NCBI RefSeq assembly: GCF_032854445.1 | Contig: NC_088295.1 | Location: 37,437,385-37,501,384, forward strand | DNA length: 64,000 nucleotides | Direction: 5' to 3' | From: Liolophura sinensis | Taxonomy: Eukaryota > Mollusca > Polyplacophora > Chitonida > Chitonidae | Shown: in pieces, positions 1 through 10,639 of the stretch | How the letters are laid out: every line of letters starts with the position of its first letter | Position numbering within the stretch: the first letter of the stretch is position 1 | Notes under the pieces: generated by a model | Told to the model about the DNA's origin: nothing | Database searches by the model: none | The model's input: only the letters and a program-made list of their open reading frames with translations | Made by a program: the position numbers and the translations under genes

Positions 1-2180
1 ACAAGAACGACTTTGCCTGTTATAGCACTGATATACGAAAGCTTATCTCGCAGAAACATCGATGCAGTCTGATCTCCGTCATGTAATTCTTCCCAGAAGA
101 GATCGAATACCACAAGCATATTCTGGACAAATTTCTTGCAAATTTGCGCAAGAATAGAATAAATTACCTCAACAGCAGACCCTGAATGATCATATGCGCT
201 CTGCCCTACTTAGTTTTGCTGCACTGTGGTGATTCATTACTAGATCTTCTGCCTAATCAAATCTTCTGGGGTTCCTTTAAATAGGTAACATACAGATTCG
301 GAGATCAATACTTTGCTCTTACCTTGGTTTGACCATAAAGTGTACAGTCATGTCTAGTAACCAACGTTCGCAATTATAAAAGAAATTTACAGGAAACTTA
401 ACTGACAATCGCAAAAGGAAGATTTTCGATCGGTAGTGGAAGATGGTAGTTGGTTTACCTCCAAGAAGATGGGTGCGACGATGAGAAGCTCGGAGTTGTC
501 AGCTGTATTGATTCACCCGTGCGCATCGTGTAATTAAGAATAACGACAGGGTGGTAAAGGATCTGGCCATTGGACCTTACAAAGTTGCATGCCTTCTTCT
601 TTATAAGTCCCTTGGGTTTTGACCATTTAAGGTGGACGCTTGTCGTGTGGAGGCTTTCAGGTCAGTGGGCCCAAAGGTTCAACGGACAACTTGTAACACA
701 GACAAATATGGCAGTTCGGACTGATTGATTGATTGATGTGTCACCGCCTGACGGTGTACTATCTCAGAGTACACACTATCAACAAATATACTTTATCAAC
801 GTGTCCACATAAAGTGTCAACATGTGTATTCTTTGTGTGTGTTTTATCGATGCCAAATACATATATTTAAACGCAAAGATTTGATCAGTTTACCAGATGT
901 TTTATTTTAACGCAGTTGATAGAATTACAAAGATCCGGGAATTTCCTTTGAGCGACACTTCACTCATTCCTGGGTCCACCAACGACAGATGCTACAGCCA
1001 GAGTTCAAACAATGATAAACATTTTGCGTAATTTAACAAACATTTAGCTTTAATAATGCCTTCATGATGATTTCAACAATACGTGGAGGTGATAAAAAGG
1101 TCCATACTTCTGAGAAATTTTTGTGTAGAAATTCCTATTTTATACAACGTATGTATTTGGGAAGACAAATTAAATTGGCCAGTACCTCCTACAGGTTTAC
1201 AGTGTTGAGTTTTCATCGAATTATATACATACACTTGACCTGTAACTTCATATTGGTGTATATTTGATTGGTATTGATACTTACAGAGCACTTTTGCTGC
1301 CAAAATAATTATGAGACGATATTGTAATCTTGCGCTGCACTAAGGCGGTTTTTCTACAGGAAATGCTAAAACTGAAACTCCCACTGCCAGCAAATTTTAC
1401 TGTGGAAATGCACTATTTGTTATTACAGTGTAGATAGCCGTCTGATCTACTTCACAATCCACGCCGGCCTCCATCTGCACAAAAAATCTGCAGGCATAAT
1501 AATGCCGGCGAACCCGGAAAAAACCCGATGGCCAATCGAATATGCACTGATTTCGTCGGTTAATGAATTGGTTTTTGTTTCTGCTTCCCTACGACGGATT
1601 GCGTGAATATTTCCGAGAGCGGACCAACTTCCGGAATCGTGACAACATGGCCTAAGCCCGCCATCCTGAAATCATGTGATAACTTTAGTCTCGTGTAATT
1701 GGATGAAAACACAATTTATATTCATTAAAGATACCTTTCGGGGCAAATGGAGCACCGGTGGGTTTTAGTGGGGTGATCACACAAGGAGGAAGGGGTCGGG
1801 GGGAATACGTTGTACTGCTGTGCTTGGAGTTGCTCGTGTGAAATATTGATCGCGCGGCATGGTGGTACAGTTGTACGTTATCGTTATTTTAGAGGGCTAA
1901 CCTAGCGCTGGGCAAGAATCGTGTTCAGGTATGGTGTCTCGTATGGAAGATAAGTCTATAATATAGTAATCTGATAAATAATAAAGAACATCTGTAAGAA
2001 ATTATATAGTTACGTTGTAAAGGTAATCACAGAACAGCTGTTCCCATGTTTGGTTTGTTATTCTGAAAAGGTTTGCATTGAAATTCATCCGAAAACAATG
2101 TCCCCTTTAAGACGGTGAAGCAAATCTGCACTGGAAACAATGCCTACAGCATGTGTTGGCTATATAGCCAGTGTAGTCGC
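1..2180. other. Gene-free AT-rich sequence
   Basis: I find no supportable gene here. Open frames are short, have no recognisable motif, and overlap each other on both strands. The only local structure is a short GATT microsatellite at 723-736. Scattered stretches near 420-700 read vaguely like old retroelement sequence, but I could not support a frame. Confidence 0.6.
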
Positions 2181-2189
2181 GATGTACCC

Positions 2190-2575
2190 ATACAATTCCT
2201 TCCCGATGTACCCAGCTGCTTCCCAATGTATCAAGTTGCTTCAGGATGGGCCAGGTTGCTACACAGAAAACAATGCCTACAGCACTGATACGTTCGGTAC
2301 ATGTATATAGCAAGCGCTTTGGCGATGTACCAGTATCATTCCTTCCCGATATACTAAGTTGCTTCCCGATTTATCAGGTTGCTTCCCGATGTGGCAAGTC
2401 GCTTCCCGATGACCAAAAATCATCCCCGATGTGCCAAGCTGCTTCTCCATGTACCAAATGGCTCCCCGATGTATTAAGTTGCCCTTCAATGTGCCAAGTT
2501 GATTTCTGATGTATCATGTTCCTTCCCGATGTGCTAAGTAGCTTCTCGATAAGCCAAGTTGCTTCCTCGACATAG
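2190..2575. repeat. Degenerate ~20-bp minisatellite, first part
   Basis: About 17 imperfect copies of a 20-22 bp unit resembling GATGTGCCAAGTTGCTTCCC lie in tandem. Unit boundaries are clearest from 2,330 to 2,575, where each unit restarts with GATGT. The short open frames across this stretch follow the repeat periodicity and are not genes. The array is interrupted by a SINE and continues beyond it in more decayed form. Confidence 0.85.
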
Positions 2576-2590
2576 TTTCCGATATAACCA

Positions 2591-2845
2591 TTTATTTATT
2601 TATTTGATTGGTGTTTTGTGCCGTACTCAATAATATTTCACATATAAGACGGCCGCCAGCATCATGGTGGTAGGAAACCGGGGAGAGCCCGGGGGAAACC
2701 TTTGACCATCCGTAGGTTGCTGGTAGACCTTCCCACGTACGCCCGGAGCGGAACCCAGCATGAGCTGGACTTGAACTCACAGCGAAAGAGGCTCTTGGGT
2801 CAGTACGCTGCGCTAGCGCGCTAACCAAGTCAACCACGGAGGCCC
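2591..2845 (-). mobile_element. SINE family A, full length, reverse orientation
   Basis: Read on the minus strand it starts with a tRNA-like head (GGCCTCCGTGGTTGACTTGG), passes through a body containing ACGTGGGAAGGTCTACC, and ends in a (AAAT)n tail at 2,591. It is flanked by a 15-bp target duplication with one mismatch: TTTCCGATATAACCA (2,576-2,590) and TTTCCAATATAACCA (2,846-2,860). The duplication shows insertion by target-primed reverse transcription into the minisatellite. A LINE in the genome must supply the machinery; none is visible here. Confidence 0.85.
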
Positions 2846-2860
2846 TTTCCAATATAACCA

Positions 2861-3030
2861 ACTTATTCCAATGAACTAAAATCGTTCTACTTGCACCCAG
2901 ATGATCTGACATGTATTTAAATGACTCTCAATGTACCCAGCCTATTCTTCACATAACCAAATTCCTGGTTTACCAAAAAGTTCGAGGTTTATCCAAATCA
3001 AATATGGCAAATCCCCCGTAATGTACCCAT
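2861..3030. repeat. Minisatellite continuation, strongly decayed
   Basis: Phrases such as AATGTACCCAGCCTATTC and AATGTACCCATATTATTC recur at about 20-bp spacing and resemble the unit left of the SINE. This suggests that one array was split by the insertion. Confidence 0.5.
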
Positions 3031-6000
3031 ATTATTCACATGTTATATGGGATTGCCACCACATGTAGATTTGCTCACATCTCCAGACCAGTTAAATGTT
3101 ATATGTAGAGAGTACTGGTTTAAACTGAGTGTGTTTGGAGATACCTATCACATTACTGTGGCCTGGTATACGTAAGCCTATAGAGTTTTGCTACATCAGC
3201 AAGGCGGGAAAAAGCGAATAAAAAGACGTTTACTTTTAATTTACTCGGCTTCCTTTCACAAATGCTCAAATACAAATCAGCTTCTAGCACTTGTTACGCG
3301 GAATGCTGAAGTAATAAAGCACACCAGACCTTCAGGTGTCAAATTTTGAAAAGTTCTCATCAGATTTGCAAAGTTGTTAACCACTCTGAACACTCTGACC
3401 GAGACGTTTATGAGCTGTTGAAGTCAAGTCTGCATGGAAGACAGGCGTTGGATTAACATAATCAATAAATAAAAATTCTGATTTCGACATGCTCGTAAGC
3501 TCGTAAGGTGATTTAACACCTAGATATGAAGAAATAAAATTTCCTCCAAAAGCAAATTTGGGAATTTTTGTCTATTTTTTAACCACATTGGTAGCTGTTA
3601 CGTGACTACCTTAGCGCTACCATTCTTGATTTACACTTATCTGACCAAGTTGTTTTCTAACAAGCAACCATAATTTGATATTTTAAAGTGCAAATTTGTG
3701 ATTGAAAGAAGCCATATTGCATTACAAAACTGTGAAGTGAACGGCACGGGCTCGACGCCCACGATTTTAGTTAAGGGCTTCTTTGTTAGTAAAATGTCAG
3801 CGAGTGTCATAAAAGTAACCTGTTTGATCAGACTGATCTCTCGTGGTTTTTCAAGCTGATCTCTCAGGGACCCCTCAGAACAATAGTGACATAGATTACA
3901 AGAAATACTGCCGGTAATAAAGGCAATTCACGATTTTCACGAATATCCTTCAATCACCAGTGGGTGATTTTGTGAGCCTCACTCGCTGCTCCTGAGCCGC
4001 GCATGATCCTTGCACAATTGGCACAGTGTTCATTAAGGCAGCAAAATTATGACGGTTTCTGTCATGTTCTCATCATAAGAGGACCGCGGCTTTTTCGCTG
4101 TGTGGATCAAAGCTGGCCTCTCACTTCATCTTCACCCTGTCATCGTTGGGGCACGCCGGGTTCAAAACAGGTTTTCATTGATTTACCTCATCTTACGCAA
4201 GGGAGTCTCCAAATCTCAGGCTCCATTTCAACGGAATTCTATTCTCTTTACTTGGTATTCTGCGTTTGACCCATGATATTACATCCCCTGGGTACTCAAT
4301 TTTCCCCTTCAGTGAGCAACGAGCTATGATTTTACACAACGTCCTAGCATCGTTAGCTTGAGATAAACTTGAGTTTTATCGGTATTCATTGATACCGTAA
4401 GGCCTTTTAAAACCCTTTTTTATTTACGGCTCAGGTAGGTTTTGGGTCCTGTTGAATGGCAGTGTATACCTTGTTTGTTAGTGTATTACTTGTATCACTA
4501 TATTTAATTTATTATGTCCCCAAGATGTGTTGAAAATAGTATCCTCTTGCAGGAGGTTTTCGATTTTTCCAAGAGCATATCAAGAATGGCGGTAAACACC
4601 GATCAATCAGCAGACACGTTGTGTTTGATTTCTCCCAAGTGGCAAGCTTCGTGGTTATGATTATGTTCTAGCATAGATCTCTTTTAAACGTTTTCTTTAC
4701 GCGCCAAAGTGTTTTGTAAATGACTTTGTTCTTTCTCCAATACAAAAGGGTACAGGATTAGATACTGTATCCCAGGTTACATGCACAAGAGAGGTCCTGT
4801 GAGCAGGGGATAAATTGGTAATATACCAAACAGCCGGTTTGTGTGGTTAATGCACAAAAAGTTCATTTGACGAAATCATAATCCAGCTGCAATGGGAACT
4901 TCATATCCGTTCCGTGATATCCGAAAGATGCGGCCAATGATGTTGCAAATGTCTAGATTAATACATTTCATAACGCGAAATCATAACGATCCCCACGAAA
5001 ACGCAGCGTTTAGCTAACTCTTCAAAGTGAAAGAAAATTGATCAAATATGAGCAAGTGTGAATGTACACAGAAATAGTAACATCTTTGTTTCTTCCTTTA
5101 TGTCTCAGAATCAATATCGGAGTATACTATTCTAGCAATTTTATTTGTGTTTTGCACTGGTTACAAATTCACAAGTTTAGGTGAAGAAATCTAACTAAAC
5201 CACAGTAAACTACATGTATATAAGAGCCGCCGCTAGGTAGTTACTTGCACGTTACGCTGTACAAAAGTTTCCTGAAATCGGTTTTTGCCCCTCTCCAATA
5301 CCAAAGGCCGCCTGCACAAATCGTATTCTAAGTTGATTGTAACTACCATGGCAAAACAAATTAAAAACATATTACAGTCAACGTAGGCTACGAGTGCTTT
5401 GTGCAAGAGGCCCCCTGGTATAACTCTTCAAACCATAATTGAAATGCGTTTAGGCATAGATGTCGCTTATGTCATGTTATTTCAGTGGACCTACATACCG
5501 ATAACGAATCAACTCAATGTCTTCCACGTTTATATCTTACACAAATGTTTCTGTGAAAGGCTTGGCAGGTTTTACATGTGGGTATTTTTAAACCTGAAAC
5601 GAATGGTCATCAGTCACAGCAAAAGCAGCCGGATCCTTATTGGTTCAGTGGTACAAGGGGTTCTTTTCATAAACCACGCATCTCTTGCCTTTCAGCTATC
5701 ACACACTGAAATAACAAATTCGTAGAAGCCTGTTCGATTGACGGGTTATCCGGTTGAAGCAGGTTTATTCCCCATCTGATTCAATACAAACGGCAAACTT
5801 CATGAAATTGTCTCTCTTTTTATACAAATTACATTGCCCTGGTTTACCGGCAATCCCTGAAGTGAAATTGTTGAACGCAAGGTTGCCTTTTTTATTGTAA
5901 ACATTTTTGTGTCATTGAGTTTCGCAGCCTCATCAATATCTTCACACTTAGGGTACGACTGAGTGTTTTCTTGCTTTGTAGTCTCAAAACCTTCCGTTAC

Positions 6001-7040
6001 GTAATCCTAATCAGATCTTTTTTCACTATTGGGACTACAAAACAGATGAACAGTATTTTTTGGAGTAGAAGTTAATTTTCTTTCTTTCATTTGAAGCAGG
6101 ACCTATACAATCTAATTTTTGTACCGTTAGCATAAATACATGTGCGTTAAATCTGGCCTCAGAACATTTCCATAGGATCTCAGTATGAAACACATATGTT
6201 TCTCTTTGTTGCAGATAGTAAATTAATATAATATATAAAAATCGATAAACTAAAGGCTCACATAGAAGATATGGTCAGTTCCTATGTCGGGATAAAATGA
6301 GATTGATTTATCAATATATTCTGTATTTCTAGATCTGGCTAAGTGGAACAATTGTGGTTAAAACAACACAAAAGAGCCGCTGTCTGCACCCTCAGGTATA
6401 CATGCATCGTGTAGAGAACGATCACAGTCGACAGAGCTTCTATTGTTCGCAAAACTGACAATCCCGGGTGAATATAGACCAACACAGCGACACCTGCCGG
6501 CAGCGGGTCGAAATCAATTTTATAATGGTTTACCTTGAATTAGCGCACATGCCGTCGATTAAATGTCAAAGATGTCTCTCAGTTGGCACAAGCAGGCAAT
6601 TACGTCAGTTTAGATGTCAATAGCGGCTGTTTGCAAGCGATTCTATTGGCAACTGCTCCCGTTTGTGTACACACAGATCATTTAGGCATCGACTTACTGT
6701 TCAGATTACACATGTAACGTCATCTACCACAGAGGCAACGAGATAAATGATTTTTGTCCCAAATATAAACCAGTCGCATAATGAGCACAATAAATTAGTG
6801 TTCGATTCTAAGACTAGTTATTGTAAACATAAAGACTAATTCTATTGACGGGCAATTTCAAAATACTTTCATGAGGGGTTTTTTTATCTCGCTGCTTTGT
6901 GCTTAGTCTTAATTTCTGTGCATGTCTAATTCCAGAGATTAATCCCGAATAAAACACTCCATTCATGAGCTACAGACACTGATATACAAGAAATCTGGTA
7001 AAATATTTTAGCTGGGAGCTTGGATGGATAGAATGACTTC
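3031..7040. other. Gene-free AT-rich sequence
   Basis: I see no gene or recognisable repeat. The longest open frame (5,399-5,725, plus strand, 108 codons) has no known motif, no bias in base use and no supporting neighbour, so I do not call it. Confidence 0.55.
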
Positions 7041-7044
7041 ATTC

Positions 7045-7185
7045 GCTTGCTAGATAAAAGAGTGGTGGAAATCCGTCCTGCAACAAGGAGGCACACTGCA
7101 TGCCCTCTAAGGATTCCTTCGTCGTCATATGACTGAAAAATTGTTAAGTACGACGTTATAACCCAAGCACCCACCCACTCATTCG
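7045..7185 (+). mobile_element. SINE family B, 5'-truncated 3' end
   Basis: This stretch matches the 3' part of the complete family B copy at 63,410-63,723: AAAAGAGTGGTGGAAATCCG, then GTCGTCATATGACTGAAAAA, then TTGTTAAGTACGACGTTA and a decayed CACCCACCCACTC tail. The tRNA-like head is absent. Confidence 0.8.
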
Positions 7186-7189
7186 TTTG

Positions 7190-9595
7190 TTTTTTCACCT
7201 GCAGGGGTAATTTACTCATGTATATGTGTGTATGTATACCCACGATGTCTTCTCTATTTTATGATTCCTTTTGTTCAATTCTATAATACATGACAGTTTC
7301 CGTACAGTGATGCTCGAAAAGCAAAGAGATAATTCACAAGTACTGCGATACAAGAGCGGAGAATGATATGTTTTAGACAGCTTGTGAGGGCGCAAAGCCA
7401 AATAATTCCTTTGTATTTTACTCAGGTCATTTGGCTCATCATATTATATGCAGATTTACGGGTACGAGACATTAACCTTTTCCTTGAATGTCTAAAAAGG
7501 TGCTGAGGGTATGCAGTAGTGACTGTTCTCTTCCACCAACCATTGTCCCGTGTTTCTCCCTTGACGATATATTCACTGCATTTGTTAAATTTGGCGAAGC
7601 CGTCCGACAAAGGCTGTGCCGGGTGGATCGATCAGGCTATCGCAAAGATGAGAGGGTTTAGTAGCGAAATGATTGCAAAATGGAATGTGGTTCTCACAAC
7701 CGTCTTCAGCCTTTCTTTCAGCCTCTGAAACAACAGTCAGCTGAAGACAAAGAAAATATAATAATGCCCGTGACACGCCAGAGTGGCCTCTGACTCTGGC
7801 GCATTTTCCTTAGCAGCTCTATTGTTGGATAGAACTGCTCCTGAGATATAACTGCCAAAGAATATTTTCGGCCTGTTAATCGTAACAACAGTTTGATCTG
7901 GTATCGCTTTCAACCATATGACTTACAGCAGCAAAAACAACCCAGCATTAGCTCTGTCTTCCTAAGTTACTAGAATGAACTATGGAAGGAAATCTCATGT
8001 TGCTTTTTACACTCAAAAGTTATTCAGTTCTTCCACAGTTGCAGTTACGAGTATATCTTTGTAGTCTTACTGTTTTTTCAGCTCCAAAAATTTAACTATG
8101 ACTAGTTATGAGCAATTCTGGATGTATTCAAGTTAACAAAAGGTGATTATTCCAATAAGATAAACACAGAAAGCTTTATCTGGTCAGGTAACTAAAAGTT
8201 TCCTGTGAAGTATAGTTTTTTTCTGATGAAAAGCAATCACGCATATGTAACGCAAAAGTAACTGATAGCACACACATGTAACGCACAACAAACTGATAGG
8301 AAAACGTCACCAACTTAAGTAGAAATGGAGGGCTGGAAGTTTTCCACCACTAGTTTGAAAGATGGTTTCATCAGTTCACCACTTCCGCTCGATGATGTGA
8401 TTTCTCTGCAAGAAATAAGGAGTGCTCTCTACTGACACGGAAGACTTCAATTACCCAAGGCTTATTTCGGCTACATGACATGCTCATTAGCCGCCATGTC
8501 ACGCCACATGGCATACCATGGAGACTACACTGTAATGCAGGATAACCACCAAGGGAAGATTCCATCACAGGTCGATCGTCTTCGGGATGCTTTAAATTAG
8601 TTGTCTCCCTTGATGCTGGTCTAACTATTGGCGTATTCTTCTAGGCCACGAACACTGAATGCTTTGAAGTCAAAACCTTTATGTTTATTTAAAAACATTT
8701 CAAGCGAAGATACAATAAATTTGTCGTTGTGGCGACATAACTATACCATCGTCAACGTGGCAATTCATTACTTATCCAAAACAACGAGGAACCACAAAGT
8801 AGAACTGGTTGCTCTAGCAGAGCTGCTCGCCTTATATCTTTGTCAAGTGCAACGGCCAAACAATTTATATTTTCTAAATAAGTAGTTTAACGTTCTGATC
8901 AAAGTCAACAAGAGAAATTTATCTGAATCAATGACACCCTGAGGGGCATCGGTTGTCCTAAATTTATGCTGCGAGTCGGGTGAGACGCAAGATAGATTTA
9001 GGACAAGATATCTTGCCAGATATTTGTTTTCAAACTTAGCTAAATAATTGAAAAGTCAGAGCCAGAATGTGTAAATATCGCCTCCTCTCTTTGTTCGTGT
9101 GGCCTTCGTGACAATGAGCTGTTATTTGTCCAGTGTTGAAGACGACTTGTCATAAATTTGGTGTGCACGTCGAAAAGTTCATCAGTGACTCGCCAAATGT
9201 CGGTCAATTACCCGAAAGACTCCGATTTTCTGTATCCTTGGAACAGGCTAGAAGAGGCTAAAACAAATAGATAAATATGAAAAAAATGATATCCACAGTT
9301 GTAATTGCAGTCCACGATCAAACGAGTCACGTGTATAAATATAAAAACTCATTTCTATAATCTAGATACATGCTTGCATAAGATGTTAAACTCTGAACAT
9401 CGGAAAGCGTCACGGTGCTTTTATATATATATTTTTTATGGTTACTTGATGTTTTACATAATAATATTTTAGGCGTAAAATACAACAGGGCATTACCTTT
9501 CTAAATTACATGCCTGAGTAATGATTTATTTCAGACCGATTAAAACAAAATTAGCCCAGTGACAAGTTACTGGTATGCAAACATGAGCAAAGAGT
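7190..9595. other. Gene-free sequence with one perfect hairpin
   Basis: No gene is supported. A perfect 9-bp stem, CGCCAGAGT (7,776-7,784) with ACTCTGGCG (7,793-7,801), encloses an 8-base loop. It has no poly-T tract or neighbouring gene to give it a role. Confidence 0.55.
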
Positions 9596-9601
9596 TCCAT
9601 A

Positions 9602-9841
9602 TACAGGGTGTCCCAGAAGTCGAGCACCATCCTGATTTTCATTTGTTTTCTGTCTTTCAGATTTAATACTTATTTTAAATTTTTTTTCTCTCTTTCAGAG
9701 TTAATTATGGCTAAAAAACTAACAGTACAAGAAAGAGTTGAGTTGGTTTTTGTGTTTGGAAGAGATGGGGCAACCCACCGCTCTGTAGCTCAAGCATTCA
9801 ACCACAACTAGGATGGTACGCGACTTCTGGGACACCCTGTA
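9602..9841 (+). mobile_element. Miniature mariner-type transposon with TA target sites
   Basis: The element is bounded by inverted repeats of about 30 bp. CAGGGTGTCCCAGAAGTCG (from 9,604) is mirrored exactly by CGACTTCTGGGACACCCTG (to 9,839), and the match extends inward to ACCATCCT/AGGATGGT with two mismatches. Both ends are flanked by TA, the target of the Tc1/mariner/IS630 superfamily. At 240 bp it cannot encode a transposase, so it is a non-autonomous internal-deletion derivative. The nearly perfect ends suggest a fairly recent copy compared with the surrounding SINEs. Confidence 0.9.
9707..9811 (+). pseudogene. N-terminal fragment of a mariner-type transposase
   Basis: The frame begins at ATG 9,707 and encodes 34 residues starting MAKKLTVQERVEL. 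It reads like the first helices of the helix-turn-helix domain that precedes many mariner-like transposases (DUF4817-like). The stop codon TAG (9,809-9,811) comes at the junction with the right terminal repeat, so the rest of the DNA-binding region and the whole catalytic DDE/D domain have been deleted. Just upstream, a pyrimidine run ending TCTCTCTTTCAG (9,687-9,698) looks like a splice acceptor. The parent transposase gene may therefore have had an intron before this exon. The protein cannot catalyse transposition. The family assignment rests on this short peptide plus the terminal repeats and TA duplication. Confidence 0.6.
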
Positions 9842-10051
9842 TATTAGCCTATATCTGTAGTCAGTTAATATTACCCGATGTCCACAATGATAGATTAAGC
9901 GTAGTGACCGGATCAGATGAATTATTTAGCCCTTGCTTCCACCTGACACGGAAATTTGAATAATCTATAACAAGACCATCATTAGCCTAATTTAGTGCTT
10001 AAACCTTCACGTGATCGGGTCTGGACAACACATTCACCTCATACCCCTTGA

Positions 10052-10314
10052 GGGGCCTCCGTGGCTCAGTTGGTTAGCTCGCTAGCGCAGCGTAATGACT
10101 CAGAAGCCTCTCACCAATGCGGTCGCTGTGAGTTCCAGTCCAGCTCATGCTGGCTTCCTCTCCCGCCGTACGTGGGAAGGTCTGACAGCAACATGCGGAT
10201 GATCTTCTCGGTTTCCCTCGGTTTCCTCCCACTATAATTCCGCCCGCCGCATAAGTGAAATATTCTTGAGTACGGCGTAAAACACCCATCAAATAAATCA
10301 AATAAATAAATCTA
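10052..10314 (+). mobile_element. SINE family A, full length
   Basis: The head GGCCTCCGTGGCTCAGTTGG carries an A-box-like segment, and GTGAGTTCCAGTCCAGCTC is a decayed B box. The body and tail (TGAGTACGGCGTAAAACACC, then CAAATAAAT repeats) match the other A copies. A 9-bp direct repeat, ACCCCTTGA, flanks it at 10,043-10,051 and 10,315-10,323. This is the best-preserved A copy in the window. Confidence 0.88.
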
Positions 10315-10387
10315 ACCCCTTGACCCAAGCCCCATTGAAAGTCAATTTGAATTCAAAGCATTCAGACACTGTTCTTGGCAAAATCAA

Positions 10388-10633
10388 CCTGTGGCCTGCG
10401 TGACTGAGGTGGTTAGCGTGCCTGCACGGCACAATGACCCAGCAGTCTCTCGCCAGTACGATCGTTCTGAGTTCCGGTCATGCCGGCTAACTTTTCCGGT
10501 TGTACGTGGGAAGGTCTGCCAGCATCCAGCGGATGGAATCCCTCTGGCTCTGCCCGGTTTCCTCTCGCCATAATAATGGCTGCCGTCGTATAAGCGAAAT
10601 AATCTTGAGTATGGCACAAAACTCTGATCAAAA
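10388..10633 (+). mobile_element. SINE family A, diverged
   Basis: It has the same head-body-tail order as the copy 75 bp upstream (GGTGGTTAGCG in the head, TACGTGGGAAGGTCTGCCAG in the body, GTCGTATAAGCGAAATAATC near the 3' end). The poly-(AAAT) tail is lost. The overlapping open frames across it are SINE shadows. Confidence 0.8.
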
Positions 10634-10639
10634 ATGCGC

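Noticed and set aside
1-700. Possible retrotransposon remnant near the window start
   Set aside because: A few phrases looked like a degraded polyprotein end, but no frame extends beyond about 30 codons and no protease, RT or integrase motif could be read.
5399-5725. 108-codon plus-strand open frame
   Set aside because: No recognisable domain, and no splice or neighbour support. A frame this long is expected by chance in 64 kb on six frames.
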